Source: UBA1479 sp048263775
Lineage (GTDB): Bacteria; Pseudomonadota; Alphaproteobacteria; Rhodospirillales; Casp-alpha2
NCBI GenBank assembly: GCA_048263775.1
Contig: JBLXDU010000001.1
Coordinates: 434,001 to 498,000, forward strand
Reading direction: 5' to 3'
DNA: 64,000 bases
Made by a program: the position numbers and the translations under genes. The notes beneath the pieces were generated by a model. That model ran no database searches. It was not told where the DNA came from and was given only the letters and a program-made list of their open reading frames with translations. Each line of letters begins with the position of its first letter. Position 1 is the first letter of the stretch. Shown here piece by piece: positions 1 to 7,566 of this stretch.

Positions 1-265
1 CCACAACTACCGCCGCCTCAAGGGTCATCGGCAGTTCGAGACGGTGCTGCGCATCCTCGACGTGAGCGCCACCGGCACCAAGCCGGCCGCGGCCAAGAAG
101 GCGGCGCCGAAGAAGGCTGACGCCGAACCCGCAGCCGACGCCAAGCCGGCGAAAAAGGAATCCAAGGCGGCCGCCGACAAGGCTGACGCCAAACCGGCCG
201 CGAAAAAGCCCGCGGCCAAGAAGGCCCCCGCCAAGAAAGCCGCCCCCAAAAAGGGCGAGGAATAA
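1..265 (+). CDS. rplU: 50S ribosomal protein L21, C-terminal part (partial)
   Basis: The frame is open from the left edge and ends at 265. The first visible residues (HNYRRLKGHRQFETVLRI) are the conserved RNA-binding C-terminus of L21, which binds 23S rRNA in the large subunit. After that comes an unusual extension of about 60 residues made almost only of Lys, Ala, Pro, Asp and Glu, resembling a histone H1 tail. Usual L21 proteins stop near the GHRQ motif at about 103 residues. The gene sits 13 bp before rpmA (L27), the standard rplU-rpmA pair. The N-terminus lies outside the window. The identity rests on the short conserved end and on the neighbour. Confidence 0.88.
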   Translation, partial: HNYRRLKGHRQFETVLRILDVSATGTKPAAAKKAAPKKADAEPAADAKPAKKESKAAADKADAKPAAKKPAAKKAPAKKAAPKKGEE

Positions 266-278
266 GGAGTAGTCACCG

Positions 279-536
279 ATGGCACATAAGAAATCCGGTG
301 GTAGTTCGCGCAACGGCCGCGACTCAGAAGGCCGCCGCCTGGGCTTGAAGAAGTCCGGCGGACAGGCTGTCGAACCCGGCAACATCATCGTGCGTCAGCG
401 CGGCACCAAGTATCACCCCGGCGAAAACGTCGGCATCGGCAAGGATCACACGATCTTCGCCATGGCCGAAGGCCGGGTGAAGTTCGCGACCAAGGCCAAG
501 GGCCGCACCTACATTTCGGTGGAGCCGTCGGTCTGA
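279..536 (+). CDS. rpmA: 50S ribosomal protein L27
   Basis: L27 (85 residues, the normal length) helps place tRNA at the peptidyl transferase centre through its N-terminal arm. The start MAHKKSGGSSRNGRDSEGRR is the textbook L27 N-terminus, followed by GNIIVRQRGTKYHPGENVG, also diagnostic. Here the mature start MAHKK is encoded directly, so there is no cleavable leader of the Firmicutes type. A GGAG ribosome binding site lies just upstream. The gene follows rplU in the same operon and is closed by a strong hairpin terminator at 570-600. Confidence 0.97.
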   Translation: MAHKKSGGSSRNGRDSEGRRLGLKKSGGQAVEPGNIIVRQRGTKYHPGENVGIGKDHTIFAMAEGRVKFATKAKGRTYISVEPSV

Positions 537-569
537 CGGACTGAACGGCCATTCGCGACTTGAAATGCG

Positions 570-600
570 CGGGGGAATGGCCAGCCATTCCCCCGTTTTT
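570..600 (+). terminator. Rho-independent terminator after rpmA
   Basis: An 11-bp GC-rich stem (arms 570-580 and 585-595, with the core GGGGGAATGG pairing to CCATTCCCCC) closes on a 4-nt loop and is followed at once by five T residues. It separates the rplU-rpmA transcript from obgE, which starts 30 bp later. Confidence 0.93.
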
Positions 601-630
601 CGTGTCGGATGCAAGGTGTAGGTTCTCGCA

Positions 631-1686
631 ATGAAATTCCTCGACGAAGCGAAGGTGTTCGTGAAAAGCGGCGACGGCGGCAGCGGCTGCATGTCGTTTC
701 GGCGCGAGAAATACATCGAATTCGGCGGTCCCGACGGCGGCGACGGCGGGCGCGGCGGCGACGTCATCATCGAATGCGCCGACGGCCTGAACACACTGAT
801 CGATTTCCGCTATCAGCAGCATTTCAAGGCCGGGCGCGGTAATCACGGCATGGGCAAGAACCGCACCGGCGCCGGCGGCAAGGATATCACCCTCAAGGTG
901 CCCGTCGGTACGCAGATCCTGGACGACGACAAGGAAACCGTTCTGGCCGACATGACCCGTGTGGGCCAGCGCATCGTCCTGCTGAAGGGCGGCGACGGCG
1001 GGCTCGGCAACGCGCGGTTCAAGACATCGACCAATCAGGCTCCGCGCAAGACCATCCCCGGCTTTCCCGGCGAGGAACGCTGGATCTGGCTGCGCCTGAA
1101 GCTGATCGCCGACGCCGGCCTGGTCGGCCTGCCCAACGCGGGCAAGTCGACCTTCCTGGCGGCATCGTCGCGGGCCAAGCCGAAGATCGCCGATTATCCT
1201 TTCACCACCCTGCACCCCAACCTGGGCGTGGTCATGGTCGACCAATGGTCCTTCGTGCTGGCCGACATCCCCGGCCTGATCGAAGGTGCGAGCGAGGGGG
1301 CGGGTCTGGGCACGCGCTTCCTCGGCCATGTCGAACGCTGCCGCGTGCTGCTGCATCTGGTCGACGGCACCCAGGAAGACGTCGCGGGGGCCTACAGGCA
1401 GGTGCGCCACGAAATGAAGGCCTACGGCGGCGGCCTGGCCGACAAGACCGAAATCGTGGCCCTTAACAAATGTGACGCCCTGACCGACGACGAGATCAAG
1501 GAACAGCGCAAAAAGCTGGCCCGGGCGGCCAGGTGCAAGATGGCCGACGTGATGTTGGTATCCGGCGTGTCCGGCAAGGGTGTGCCTGAGGTGCTACGCG
1601 CCTTGGTCGCCGAGATCGGCGGCGCACAGGATGCCGAGAAAGCCGCCGAAGCGGGCCCGGCGGAGGAGGAGGCCTGGCGGCCATGA
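631..1686 (+). CDS. obgE: GTPase ObgE/CgtA
   Basis: ObgE is an essential GTPase that associates with the 50S subunit during late assembly and links ribosome state to stress and cell-cycle control. The glycine-rich Obg domain fills about residues 1-158 (GDGGSGC, GGPDGGDGG, GNARFKTSTNQAPR). The G domain follows with Walker A GLPNAGKST near residue 167, switch region FTTLHPNLG, G3 DIPGLIEGA and G4 NKCD. The C-terminal region is short and lacks an evident OCT domain, giving 351 residues, as in other alphaproteobacteria. The stop overlaps the proB start by 4 bp (ATGA), so the two are translationally coupled. Confidence 0.97.
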   Translation: MKFLDEAKVFVKSGDGGSGCMSFRREKYIEFGGPDGGDGGRGGDVIIECADGLNTLIDFRYQQHFKAGRGNHGMGKNRTGAGGKDITLKVPVGTQILDDDKETVLADMTRVGQRIVLLKGGDGGLGNARFKTSTNQAPRKTIPGFPGEERWIWLRLKLIADAGLVGLPNAGKSTFLAASSRAKPKIADYPFTTLHPNLGVVMVDQWSFVLADIPGLIEGASEGAGLGTRFLGHVERCRVLLHLVDGTQEDVAGAYRQVRHEMKAYGGGLADKTEIVALNKCDALTDDEIKEQRKKLARAARCKMADVMLVSGVSGKGVPEVLRALVAEIGGAQDAEKAAEAGPAEEEAWRP

Positions 1687-2810
1687 CCGGGACTCCCGCC
1701 CTGACCGACGGCAAGCGGATCATCATCAAGATCGGCTCGGCCCTGCTGGTTGACAAGGAACGCGGCACCGTCAAGCGCGGCTGGCTGGAAACCCTGGCTG
1801 CGGACATGATGACCCTGCGCGAGCGCGGGCACGAGGTCCTGATCGTATCCTCCGGTGCCATCGCCGTCGGCCGCCGCCACTTGGGCCTGCCCGTGCGCGG
1901 CAAACTGAAGCTGGAAGAAAGCCAGGCCGCCGCCGCCGCCGGCATGGTCCGTCTGGCCCATGCCTATCAAGAGGTCCTGGGTGACTACGGCGTGACGGTG
2001 GCGCAGGTGTTGCTGACCCTGGACGATAGCGAGAACCGCCGCCGGTATCTGAACGCGCGCAACACCATCGACCAGATCATCCGCCTGGGCGCCGTGCCCC
2101 TGATCAACGAGAACGATACCGTGGCGACGGACGAAATCCGCTTCGGCGACAACGACCGCCTGGCCGCGCGCGTGGCCGCCATGGTGTCCGCCGATATCCT
2201 GGTGCTGCTGTCGTCGTCGGACGGGCTTTATGAAAGTGATCCGACCCAGAATCCCGACGCCATCCATGTCCCCTTGGTAACCAAAGGTATCACGCCCGAG
2301 ATCGAGGCCATGGCCGGCATCAATAAGACCGACGACGGGTCGGGCGGCATGGTGACCAAGCTGGTCGCCGCGCGCATGGCCATGGCCGCCGGCTGCCGCA
2401 TGGTGATCGCCAATGGCATGGAAGATCATCCGCTTGCCCGCATGGAAGCGGGCGGCCGGGTAACCTGGTTCCTGCCTGACGCCACGCCGTTGACGGCGCG
2501 CAAGCAATGGATTTCCGGCTCGCTGAAGCCCGCTGGCGCCCTGGTGGTCGATGCCGGGGCAAGCCGCGCCCTGACCCGAGGCAAGAGCTTGCTGCCCGCC
2601 GGCGTGGTGAAGGTCGAAGGCCGGTTCAAGCGCGGCGATGCGGTGGCCGTGAAAAATCAGGCGGGCGACCATCTGGGCCTTGGGCTGGTCGCCTATTCGG
2701 CCCCCGACGCGCGCCGCATCGCGGGCGCAAAATCGAAGGAAATCGAGGCCATCCTGGGCTATCGTGGTCGTGACGAGATGATCCACCGTGACGATCTGGT
2801 GTTGGACTGA
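1683..2810 (+). CDS. proB: Glutamate 5-kinase
   Basis: ProB phosphorylates glutamate to gamma-glutamyl phosphate, the first and usually proline-inhibited step of proline synthesis. The amino acid kinase domain is clear: IIIKIGSALL near the start, VSSGAIAVG, ENDTVAT, and the ATP-site region SSSDGLYESDP. The last 100 residues form a PUA domain (SLLPAGVVKVEGRFKRGDAV). The length of 375 residues matches the family. The gene overlaps obgE by 4 bp and is followed by proA 41 bp later, so two consecutive enzymes of the pathway are made from one transcript. Confidence 0.97.
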   Translation: MTGTPALTDGKRIIIKIGSALLVDKERGTVKRGWLETLAADMMTLRERGHEVLIVSSGAIAVGRRHLGLPVRGKLKLEESQAAAAAGMVRLAHAYQEVLGDYGVTVAQVLLTLDDSENRRRYLNARNTIDQIIRLGAVPLINENDTVATDEIRFGDNDRLAARVAAMVSADILVLLSSSDGLYESDPTQNPDAIHVPLVTKGITPEIEAMAGINKTDDGSGGMVTKLVAARMAMAAGCRMVIANGMEDHPLARMEAGGRVTWFLPDATPLTARKQWISGSLKPAGALVVDAGASRALTRGKSLLPAGVVKVEGRFKRGDAVAVKNQAGDHLGLGLVAYSAPDARRIAGAKSKEIEAILGYRGRDEMIHRDDLVLD

Positions 2811-2851
2811 TACCCGCCAGCCCCCATATCGCTGCTGGTGAGGAGAGGACG

Positions 2852-4123
2852 ATGACGAACGAAACCGACGATATTCCCCGGATGATGGCCGAGATCGGCC
2901 GCCGCGCCCGCGCCGCCCAAGCGAAGCTGGCCGTGGCGCCGCGCGCCGCCAAGGACAAGGCCTTGACCGAAGCCGCCGCCAGCCTGCGCCGGCGCCAGAA
3001 CCACATCCTTTCGGAAAACGCCAAGGACATGGCGGGCGGCGAGGCGAAGGGGCTGACCAAGGCCCTGCTCGACCGTCTGCTGTTGAACGAGGACCGGGTC
3101 GAGGCCATGGCCAAGGGCTTGGAAGACATCGCCAAACTCGACGATCCCGTGGGTACGACGCTCGCCGAATGGGACAGGCCCAACGGTCTGCATATCGAAC
3201 GCAGGCGTGTGCCGCTGGGTGTCATCGGCGTGATCTACGAATCCCGGCCCAACGTGACGGCGGACGCGGGCGGGCTGTGCCTGAAGGCCGGCAATGCCTC
3301 GATCCTGCGCGGCGGCTCGGAAAGCTTTCATTCATCCTCGGCGATCCTGGAGAGCCTGCGCGAAGGCCTGAAGGCGGCAGACCTGCCCGAGGACGCGATC
3401 CAGACCGTGCCGACCCGCGACCGCGCCGCCGTCGGCGAAATGCTGCGGATGACCGACTATATCGACGTCATCGTGCCGCGCGGCGGCAAGTCCCTGATCG
3501 AACGGGTCATCCAGGAAAGCAAGGTGCCCCTGTTCCAGCATCTGGAAGGGCTCTGCCATTCCTACGTCAACAAGGCCGCCGACCCGGCCATGGCCCGCGA
3601 CGTGGTGGTCAACGCCAAGATGCGCCGCACGGGCATCTGCGGGGCGACGGAAAACATCCTGGTCGACCGTGACGCGGCGGCTGCCCTGCTGCCCGGCATT
3701 CTCGACGGCTTGGTTCAGGCCGGCTGTGAAGTGCGCGGCGACGCCGACGTGCAGAAGATGGACGCCCGCGTGGTGCCGGCGACGGATGAAGACTGGGATA
3801 CGGAATACTTGGACAGCATCGTCGCGGTGAAACTGGTCGACGACATCGACGATGCCATCCGCTTCATCGGGACCCACGGCTCCGACCATACGGACGCGAT
3901 CATCACCGGCGACGCTGCGGCGGCGGAAAAATTCATCAACGAGGTCGACAGCGCCATCGTTCTGGTCAATGCCTCGACTCAGTTCGCCGACGGCGGCGAA
4001 TTCGGCATGGGGGCGGAGATAGGTATTTCCACCGGCAAGCTGCATGCCCGCGGGCCGGTCGGTGTCGAACAGTTGACCAGCTTCAAATACGTCGTCCGCG
4101 GCGCCGGCCAGGTCCGGCCGTAG
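2852..4123 (+). CDS. proA: Gamma-glutamyl phosphate reductase
   Basis: ProA reduces gamma-glutamyl phosphate to glutamate semialdehyde with NADPH, the second step of proline synthesis. The aldehyde dehydrogenase fold is shown by PLGVIGVIYESRPNVTADAG, by KAGNASILRGGSES, and by the catalytic cysteine in MRRTGICGATE. The end region FGMGAEIGISTGKLHARGP is typical. The protein has 423 residues, the expected size. A good GAGGAG-like ribosome binding site (gaggagagg) precedes the ATG. ProC, the third step, is encoded at 33.9 kb on the other strand. Confidence 0.97.
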   Translation: MTNETDDIPRMMAEIGRRARAAQAKLAVAPRAAKDKALTEAAASLRRRQNHILSENAKDMAGGEAKGLTKALLDRLLLNEDRVEAMAKGLEDIAKLDDPVGTTLAEWDRPNGLHIERRRVPLGVIGVIYESRPNVTADAGGLCLKAGNASILRGGSESFHSSSAILESLREGLKAADLPEDAIQTVPTRDRAAVGEMLRMTDYIDVIVPRGGKSLIERVIQESKVPLFQHLEGLCHSYVNKAADPAMARDVVVNAKMRRTGICGATENILVDRDAAAALLPGILDGLVQAGCEVRGDADVQKMDARVVPATDEDWDTEYLDSIVAVKLVDDIDDAIRFIGTHGSDHTDAIITGDAAAAEKFINEVDSAIVLVNASTQFADGGEFGMGAEIGISTGKLHARGPVGVEQLTSFKYVVRGAGQVRP

Positions 4124-4169
4124 CGCCTTCGGGCATCCTCATCACCCCTGACCCTCAGGCGGGCCCCCC

Positions 4170-4766
4170 TTGAAACGGCATTTTCGGCGCATCGGTATTC
4201 TGGGCGGATCCTTCAACCCCGCCCACCAGGGCCACCGGCACATCAGCCTGCAGGCGCTGAAGCGTTTGCGGCTGGACGAGGTGTGGTGGCTGGTATCGCC
4301 GCAGAACCCGTTGAAGCCCCAGGCGGGCATGGCGCCCTTCGAGGCGCGAATCGAAAGTGCGCAAAAAGTCGCCGATCATCCCCGCATCCGGGTCACCGAC
4401 GTGGAAAAGGGCCTGGGCACCACCTATACGGCGGAAACCCTGGCCAGATTGGTCAGGCGTTTCTCAAATCACCGGTTTGTCTGGCTTATGGGGGCCGACA
4501 ACCTGGCGCAGATTTCCCGCTGGAATCACTGGACACGAATCTTTCAAACCGTGCCCGTTGCGGTTTTCGACCGTCCTACCTATTCTTTAGGGGCGTTGTC
4601 GGGCAGGGCAGCGCGCCGGTTCCACCGGGAACGGATCAAGGAATCCCGGGCGGGTCGGCTGGCCGACATGCGTCCTCCGGCGTGGGTCTTCCTTCATACG
4701 CCCTTGAACGCGACCTCGGCCACGGCGCTCCGGGCGCGGGGCCTGTTCCGGCGTCCAGGCGGTTAA
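4170..4766 (+). CDS. nadD: Nicotinate-nucleotide adenylyltransferase
   Basis: NadD makes nicotinic acid adenine dinucleotide from nicotinate mononucleotide and ATP in NAD synthesis. The nucleotidyltransferase signature GGSFNPAHQGH lies at about residues 11-21, followed by the substrate loop SPQNPLKP and by GADNLAQISRW, both characteristic of NadD. The C-terminal ISxT/S-like motif appears as TSATALRARG. The length is 198 residues. The start is a TTG with no strong ribosome binding site, so the true start could be slightly different. Its position between proA and rsfS is the common alphaproteobacterial arrangement. Confidence 0.94.
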   Translation: MKRHFRRIGILGGSFNPAHQGHRHISLQALKRLRLDEVWWLVSPQNPLKPQAGMAPFEARIESAQKVADHPRIRVTDVEKGLGTTYTAETLARLVRRFSNHRFVWLMGADNLAQISRWNHWTRIFQTVPVAVFDRPTYSLGALSGRAARRFHRERIKESRAGRLADMRPPAWVFLHTPLNATSATALRARGLFRRPGG

Positions 4767-4796
4767 CAAGACCGCCGGCAAGGTTGCCGACGGTTC

Positions 4797-5201
4797 GTGC
4801 AACGAACGAAAAGGAAAAAGGCCATACCAAAAGCGAAACCGATGCCCCTCACCGGCGATGACGTCTTGAAGCTGGTGACTGCATCCCTAGATGACGACAA
4901 GGCACTGGACCTTTCCGTCATCGACCTTCACGGCAAGACCGATATCGCGGACCACATGGTCATTGCCAGCGGCACATCCGAGCGCCAGGTGGGCGCCATG
5001 GCCGACCATCTTCGGGAAAAACTCAAACAGAACGGGTTGAAGGGCATCAATGTCGAGGGCCTGACGCAGTGCGACTGGGTCCTGATCGACGCCGGTGATG
5101 TCATCGTGCACCTGTTCCGCCCCGAAGTGCGGCAGTTCTACGGCCTGGAAAAGCTGTGGTCCGGCGCTCCGGTCCAGGAAGCCAGCGCCGCGCCGGCCTG
5201 A
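4797..5201 (+). CDS. rsfS: Ribosome silencing factor RsfS
   Basis: RsfS binds L14 on the 50S subunit and blocks subunit joining when nutrients are short. The family core is evident: LVTASLDDDKALDLSVIDL, then the conserved GKTDIADHMVIASGTSERQV and the C-terminal WVLIDAGDVIVHLFRPEVR with FYGLEKLW. The reading frame from the GTG gives 134 residues. An internal ATG at 4842 would give 119 residues and fits the usual N-terminus better, but neither has a strong ribosome binding site, so the start is undecided. It lies between nadD and rlmH as in many bacteria. Confidence 0.93.
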   Translation: MQRTKRKKAIPKAKPMPLTGDDVLKLVTASLDDDKALDLSVIDLHGKTDIADHMVIASGTSERQVGAMADHLREKLKQNGLKGINVEGLTQCDWVLIDAGDVIVHLFRPEVRQFYGLEKLWSGAPVQEASAAPA

Positions 5202-5228
5202 TGTCCTGATGTAAGGTCAGCCGCCAAG

Positions 5229-5316
5229 ACCCGGTTCCCCGGCATAACGCCGGCGGGGCTTAGGGAACGACGTATATCCGACGGCAGCCCCGCTTTCGTC
5301 ACAGGAAAGCGGGCTG
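5229..5316 (+). other. Structured region upstream of rlmH (two hairpins)
   Basis: The 165-bp gap between rsfS and rlmH contains two inverted repeats. One is near 5232-5268, where GTTCCC pairs with GGGAAC around an inner CCGGC/GCCGG. The other is at 5285-5316, where CAGCC plus CGCTTTC pairs with GAAAGCG plus GGCTG with a single bulged C. No T tract follows, so they are not ordinary terminators. They may shape the rlmH leader RNA. I do not recognise a known RNA family. Confidence 0.4.
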
Positions 5317-5366
5317 TATCAGACGGCCTTGTTCGCTCTGCCGTCAAATCACGCTAATCTCTCGCC

Positions 5367-5825
5367 ATGCGCATCACCATCATCGCCGTGGGCCGCCGCA
5401 AGAAAGGCCCCGAACAGGATCTGTTCGACCAGTACAAGGCGCGCCTGCCCTGGCCGCTGGACCTCAAGCTGGTTGAGGAGAAAAAGCCGCTTTCCGGCGA
5501 CGCCTTGAAGGCGCGGGAGGCGGAACTGCTGCTGGCGGCCTGCCCCGACGGCGCCACCTTGGTGGCGCTGGACGAACGCGGGACCTCGGACAGCAGCCCG
5601 AAATTCGCCGAACGCCTAGGTGCCTGGCGCGACGACAGCGTGCGCGATCTGGTGTTCCTGATCGGCGGGGCCGACGGCCTGGCCGCTGATCTGCGCAAAC
5701 GGGCCGATTTCGTGATGTCGCTTGGCAAGCAGACCTGGCCGCACCAACTGGTCCCGGCCTTGCTGGCCGAACAGCTTTACCGCGGCCATGCGATCCTCAC
5801 CGGTCATCCTTATCACCGGGTCTGA
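5367..5825 (+). CDS. rlmH: 23S rRNA (pseudouridine1915-N3)-methyltransferase RlmH
   Basis: RlmH methylates pseudouridine 1915 in helix 69 of 23S rRNA, at the subunit interface of 70S ribosomes. It is a small SPOUT methyltransferase. The N-terminus MRITIIAVGRRKKGPEQDLF, the segment LVALDERG and the SAM-binding knot LVFLIGGADGLA are diagnostic, and the end HAILTGHPYHRV is highly conserved. The length of 152 residues is normal. The gene lies 165 bp after rsfS behind a structured leader, keeping two ribosome-related genes together. Confidence 0.97.
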   Translation: MRITIIAVGRRKKGPEQDLFDQYKARLPWPLDLKLVEEKKPLSGDALKAREAELLLAACPDGATLVALDERGTSDSSPKFAERLGAWRDDSVRDLVFLIGGADGLAADLRKRADFVMSLGKQTWPHQLVPALLAEQLYRGHAILTGHPYHRV

Positions 5826-5979
5826 GGGCCGGTTCCCCCGTGGGGCGGGCCGCGCGCCAAGGCTACCATCCGGCGCGATCCTCTGGTAAAAGACGGCCTG
5901 AGGATCGGCGCCGTTGACGGCAGACCGAGAACACCCCATTTCAGCACCCCAATGCCTGTTTATCGTTAAGAAGAGCGCC

Positions 5980-7557
5980 ATGTCCGAAGCGACCAAATAC
6001 CCCCGACCCGTCGTCCTGTGCATTCTGGACGGATGGGGCGACCGCGAAGCGGCCCCCGACAACGCCATTTCCCTGGCCAAGACGCCGACCTGGGACCGGC
6101 TTGTCGCCGCGTGTCCGCGCGCACGCCTGGATGCCTCGGCCCAGGAAGTCGGCCTGCCTCAGGGCCAGATGGGCAATTCCGAGGTCGGGCACATGAACCT
6201 GGGCGCCGGGCGCGTTGTCATGCAGGACCTGCCGCGCATCGACGCGGCGGTGGCCGACGGCTCGCTGGCCAAGAATCCGGCGCTGACCGCCTTTATCGAC
6301 AACCTCAAGAAATCCGGCGGCGCCTGCCATTTGATGGGTCTGCTCAGCCCCGGCGGCGTGCATAGCCATCAAGATCACATGGTCGCCCTGGCCAAGGCCG
6401 TGGCCAAGGCGGGTGTGCCCGTCGTCGTCCATGCCTTCCTTGACGGCCGAGACACCCAACCCAAGGGGGCCAAGGGTTATATGGGCCGCTTCCTGACCGA
6501 TCTTGATACCTGCGACGGCGTGACCGTCGGCACGGTGACCGGGCGCTACTTCGCCATGGACCGGGACAAGCGCTGGGACCGCGTATCCAAGGCCTATGAC
6601 GTGATGGTCCGTGCCGAAGGCGTGGATACGGTGGATGACCCCGTGCGCGCGATCGAGGAAGCCTATAACGTCGGCAAGACCGATGAATTCATGGAACCCT
6701 GCGTGATCGGCGATTATGCGGGGATGTCCGACGGTGACGGTCTGCTCTGCGCCAATTTCCGCGCCGACCGGGCACGGGAGATTCTGTCGGCCCTGGTCGA
6801 TCCCGGCTTCGACGGATTCACGCGGGCCAAGACCGTGGATTTCGCGGCGCGCCTGGGCATGGTGGAATATTCCAGTGATCTCAATAGCTTCCTTGCGGCC
6901 ATGTTTCCCTCGGAAACCCTCTCGGGCATTCTGGGCGAGGTCGTATCCAAGGCCGGGAAGTCTCAATTGCGCATCGCCGAGACGGAAAAATACGCCCATG
7001 TGACCTTCTTCCTGAACGGCGGGCGTGAGGACGTGTTCGACGGCGAGGAGCGCATCCTGGTGCCGTCGCCCAAGGTCGCGACCTATGACCTGCAGCCCGA
7101 AATGTCGGCGCCCAAGGTGACGGACGAACTGGTCCGGGTGATCGGCGAGGGCAGGTTCGATCTGATCGTGGTCAACTTCGCCAACGGCGACATGGTCGGC
7201 CATACGGGTATCCTCGAGGCCGCCATGAAGGCGGCGGAAACCATCGACGCCGCGCTGACCCGCCTGGAAAAGGCCGTAATCGATGCCGGCGGCGTCATGC
7301 TGGTCACCGCCGACCACGGCAATTGCGAGCAAATGGCCGATCCCAAGAACCGCGGCCCCCACACGGCCCATACCCTGAATTTGGTGCCAGCGTTGCTGGT
7401 CAACGCGCCCGACTGGGTCAACGGTCTGCATGACGGACGGCTGGCCGATGTGGCGCCGACGCTGCTGCAACTCATGGGTCTGGAACAGCCGGCGGAAATG
7501 TCTGGCCGGTCGCTGATCGACGGCAGCGCGGCCGCGGCCCGCGCGGCGGCGGAGTAG
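5980..7557 (+). CDS. gpmI: 2,3-bisphosphoglycerate-independent phosphoglycerate mutase
   Basis: GpmI interconverts 3- and 2-phosphoglycerate in glycolysis and gluconeogenesis using two Mn ions. The alkaline-phosphatase fold shows metal ligands in ILDGWGDRE near the start and the phosphorylated serine in GQMGNSEVGHMNLGAGR. Later ligands appear in ANGDMVGHTG and TADHGNCEQM. The ATG at 5980 was chosen because it has an AGAAGAG ribosome binding site and begins a family-like N-terminus (525 residues). An upstream in-frame TTG at 5914 would add 22 residues without family resemblance. Confidence 0.96.
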   Translation: MSEATKYPRPVVLCILDGWGDREAAPDNAISLAKTPTWDRLVAACPRARLDASAQEVGLPQGQMGNSEVGHMNLGAGRVVMQDLPRIDAAVADGSLAKNPALTAFIDNLKKSGGACHLMGLLSPGGVHSHQDHMVALAKAVAKAGVPVVVHAFLDGRDTQPKGAKGYMGRFLTDLDTCDGVTVGTVTGRYFAMDRDKRWDRVSKAYDVMVRAEGVDTVDDPVRAIEEAYNVGKTDEFMEPCVIGDYAGMSDGDGLLCANFRADRAREILSALVDPGFDGFTRAKTVDFAARLGMVEYSSDLNSFLAAMFPSETLSGILGEVVSKAGKSQLRIAETEKYAHVTFFLNGGREDVFDGEERILVPSPKVATYDLQPEMSAPKVTDELVRVIGEGRFDLIVVNFANGDMVGHTGILEAAMKAAETIDAALTRLEKAVIDAGGVMLVTADHGNCEQMADPKNRGPHTAHTLNLVPALLVNAPDWVNGLHDGRLADVAPTLLQLMGLEQPAEMSGRSLIDGSAAAARAAAE

Positions 7558-7566
7558 GCGGGCCCC

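Noticed and set aside
25..285. Ala/Phe-rich minus-strand frame opposite the L21 tail
   Set aside because: It is the complement of a Lys/Ala repeat and overlaps the rpmA start.
385..1410. Long minus-strand frame of 341 codons opposite obgE
   Set aside because: It runs opposite a clear ObgE gene, has no family features and reflects high GC at third positions.
5229..5316. Possible cobalamin-type riboswitch before rlmH
   Set aside because: Some short segments look similar, but the full conserved core is not there and the downstream gene has no link to cobalamin.
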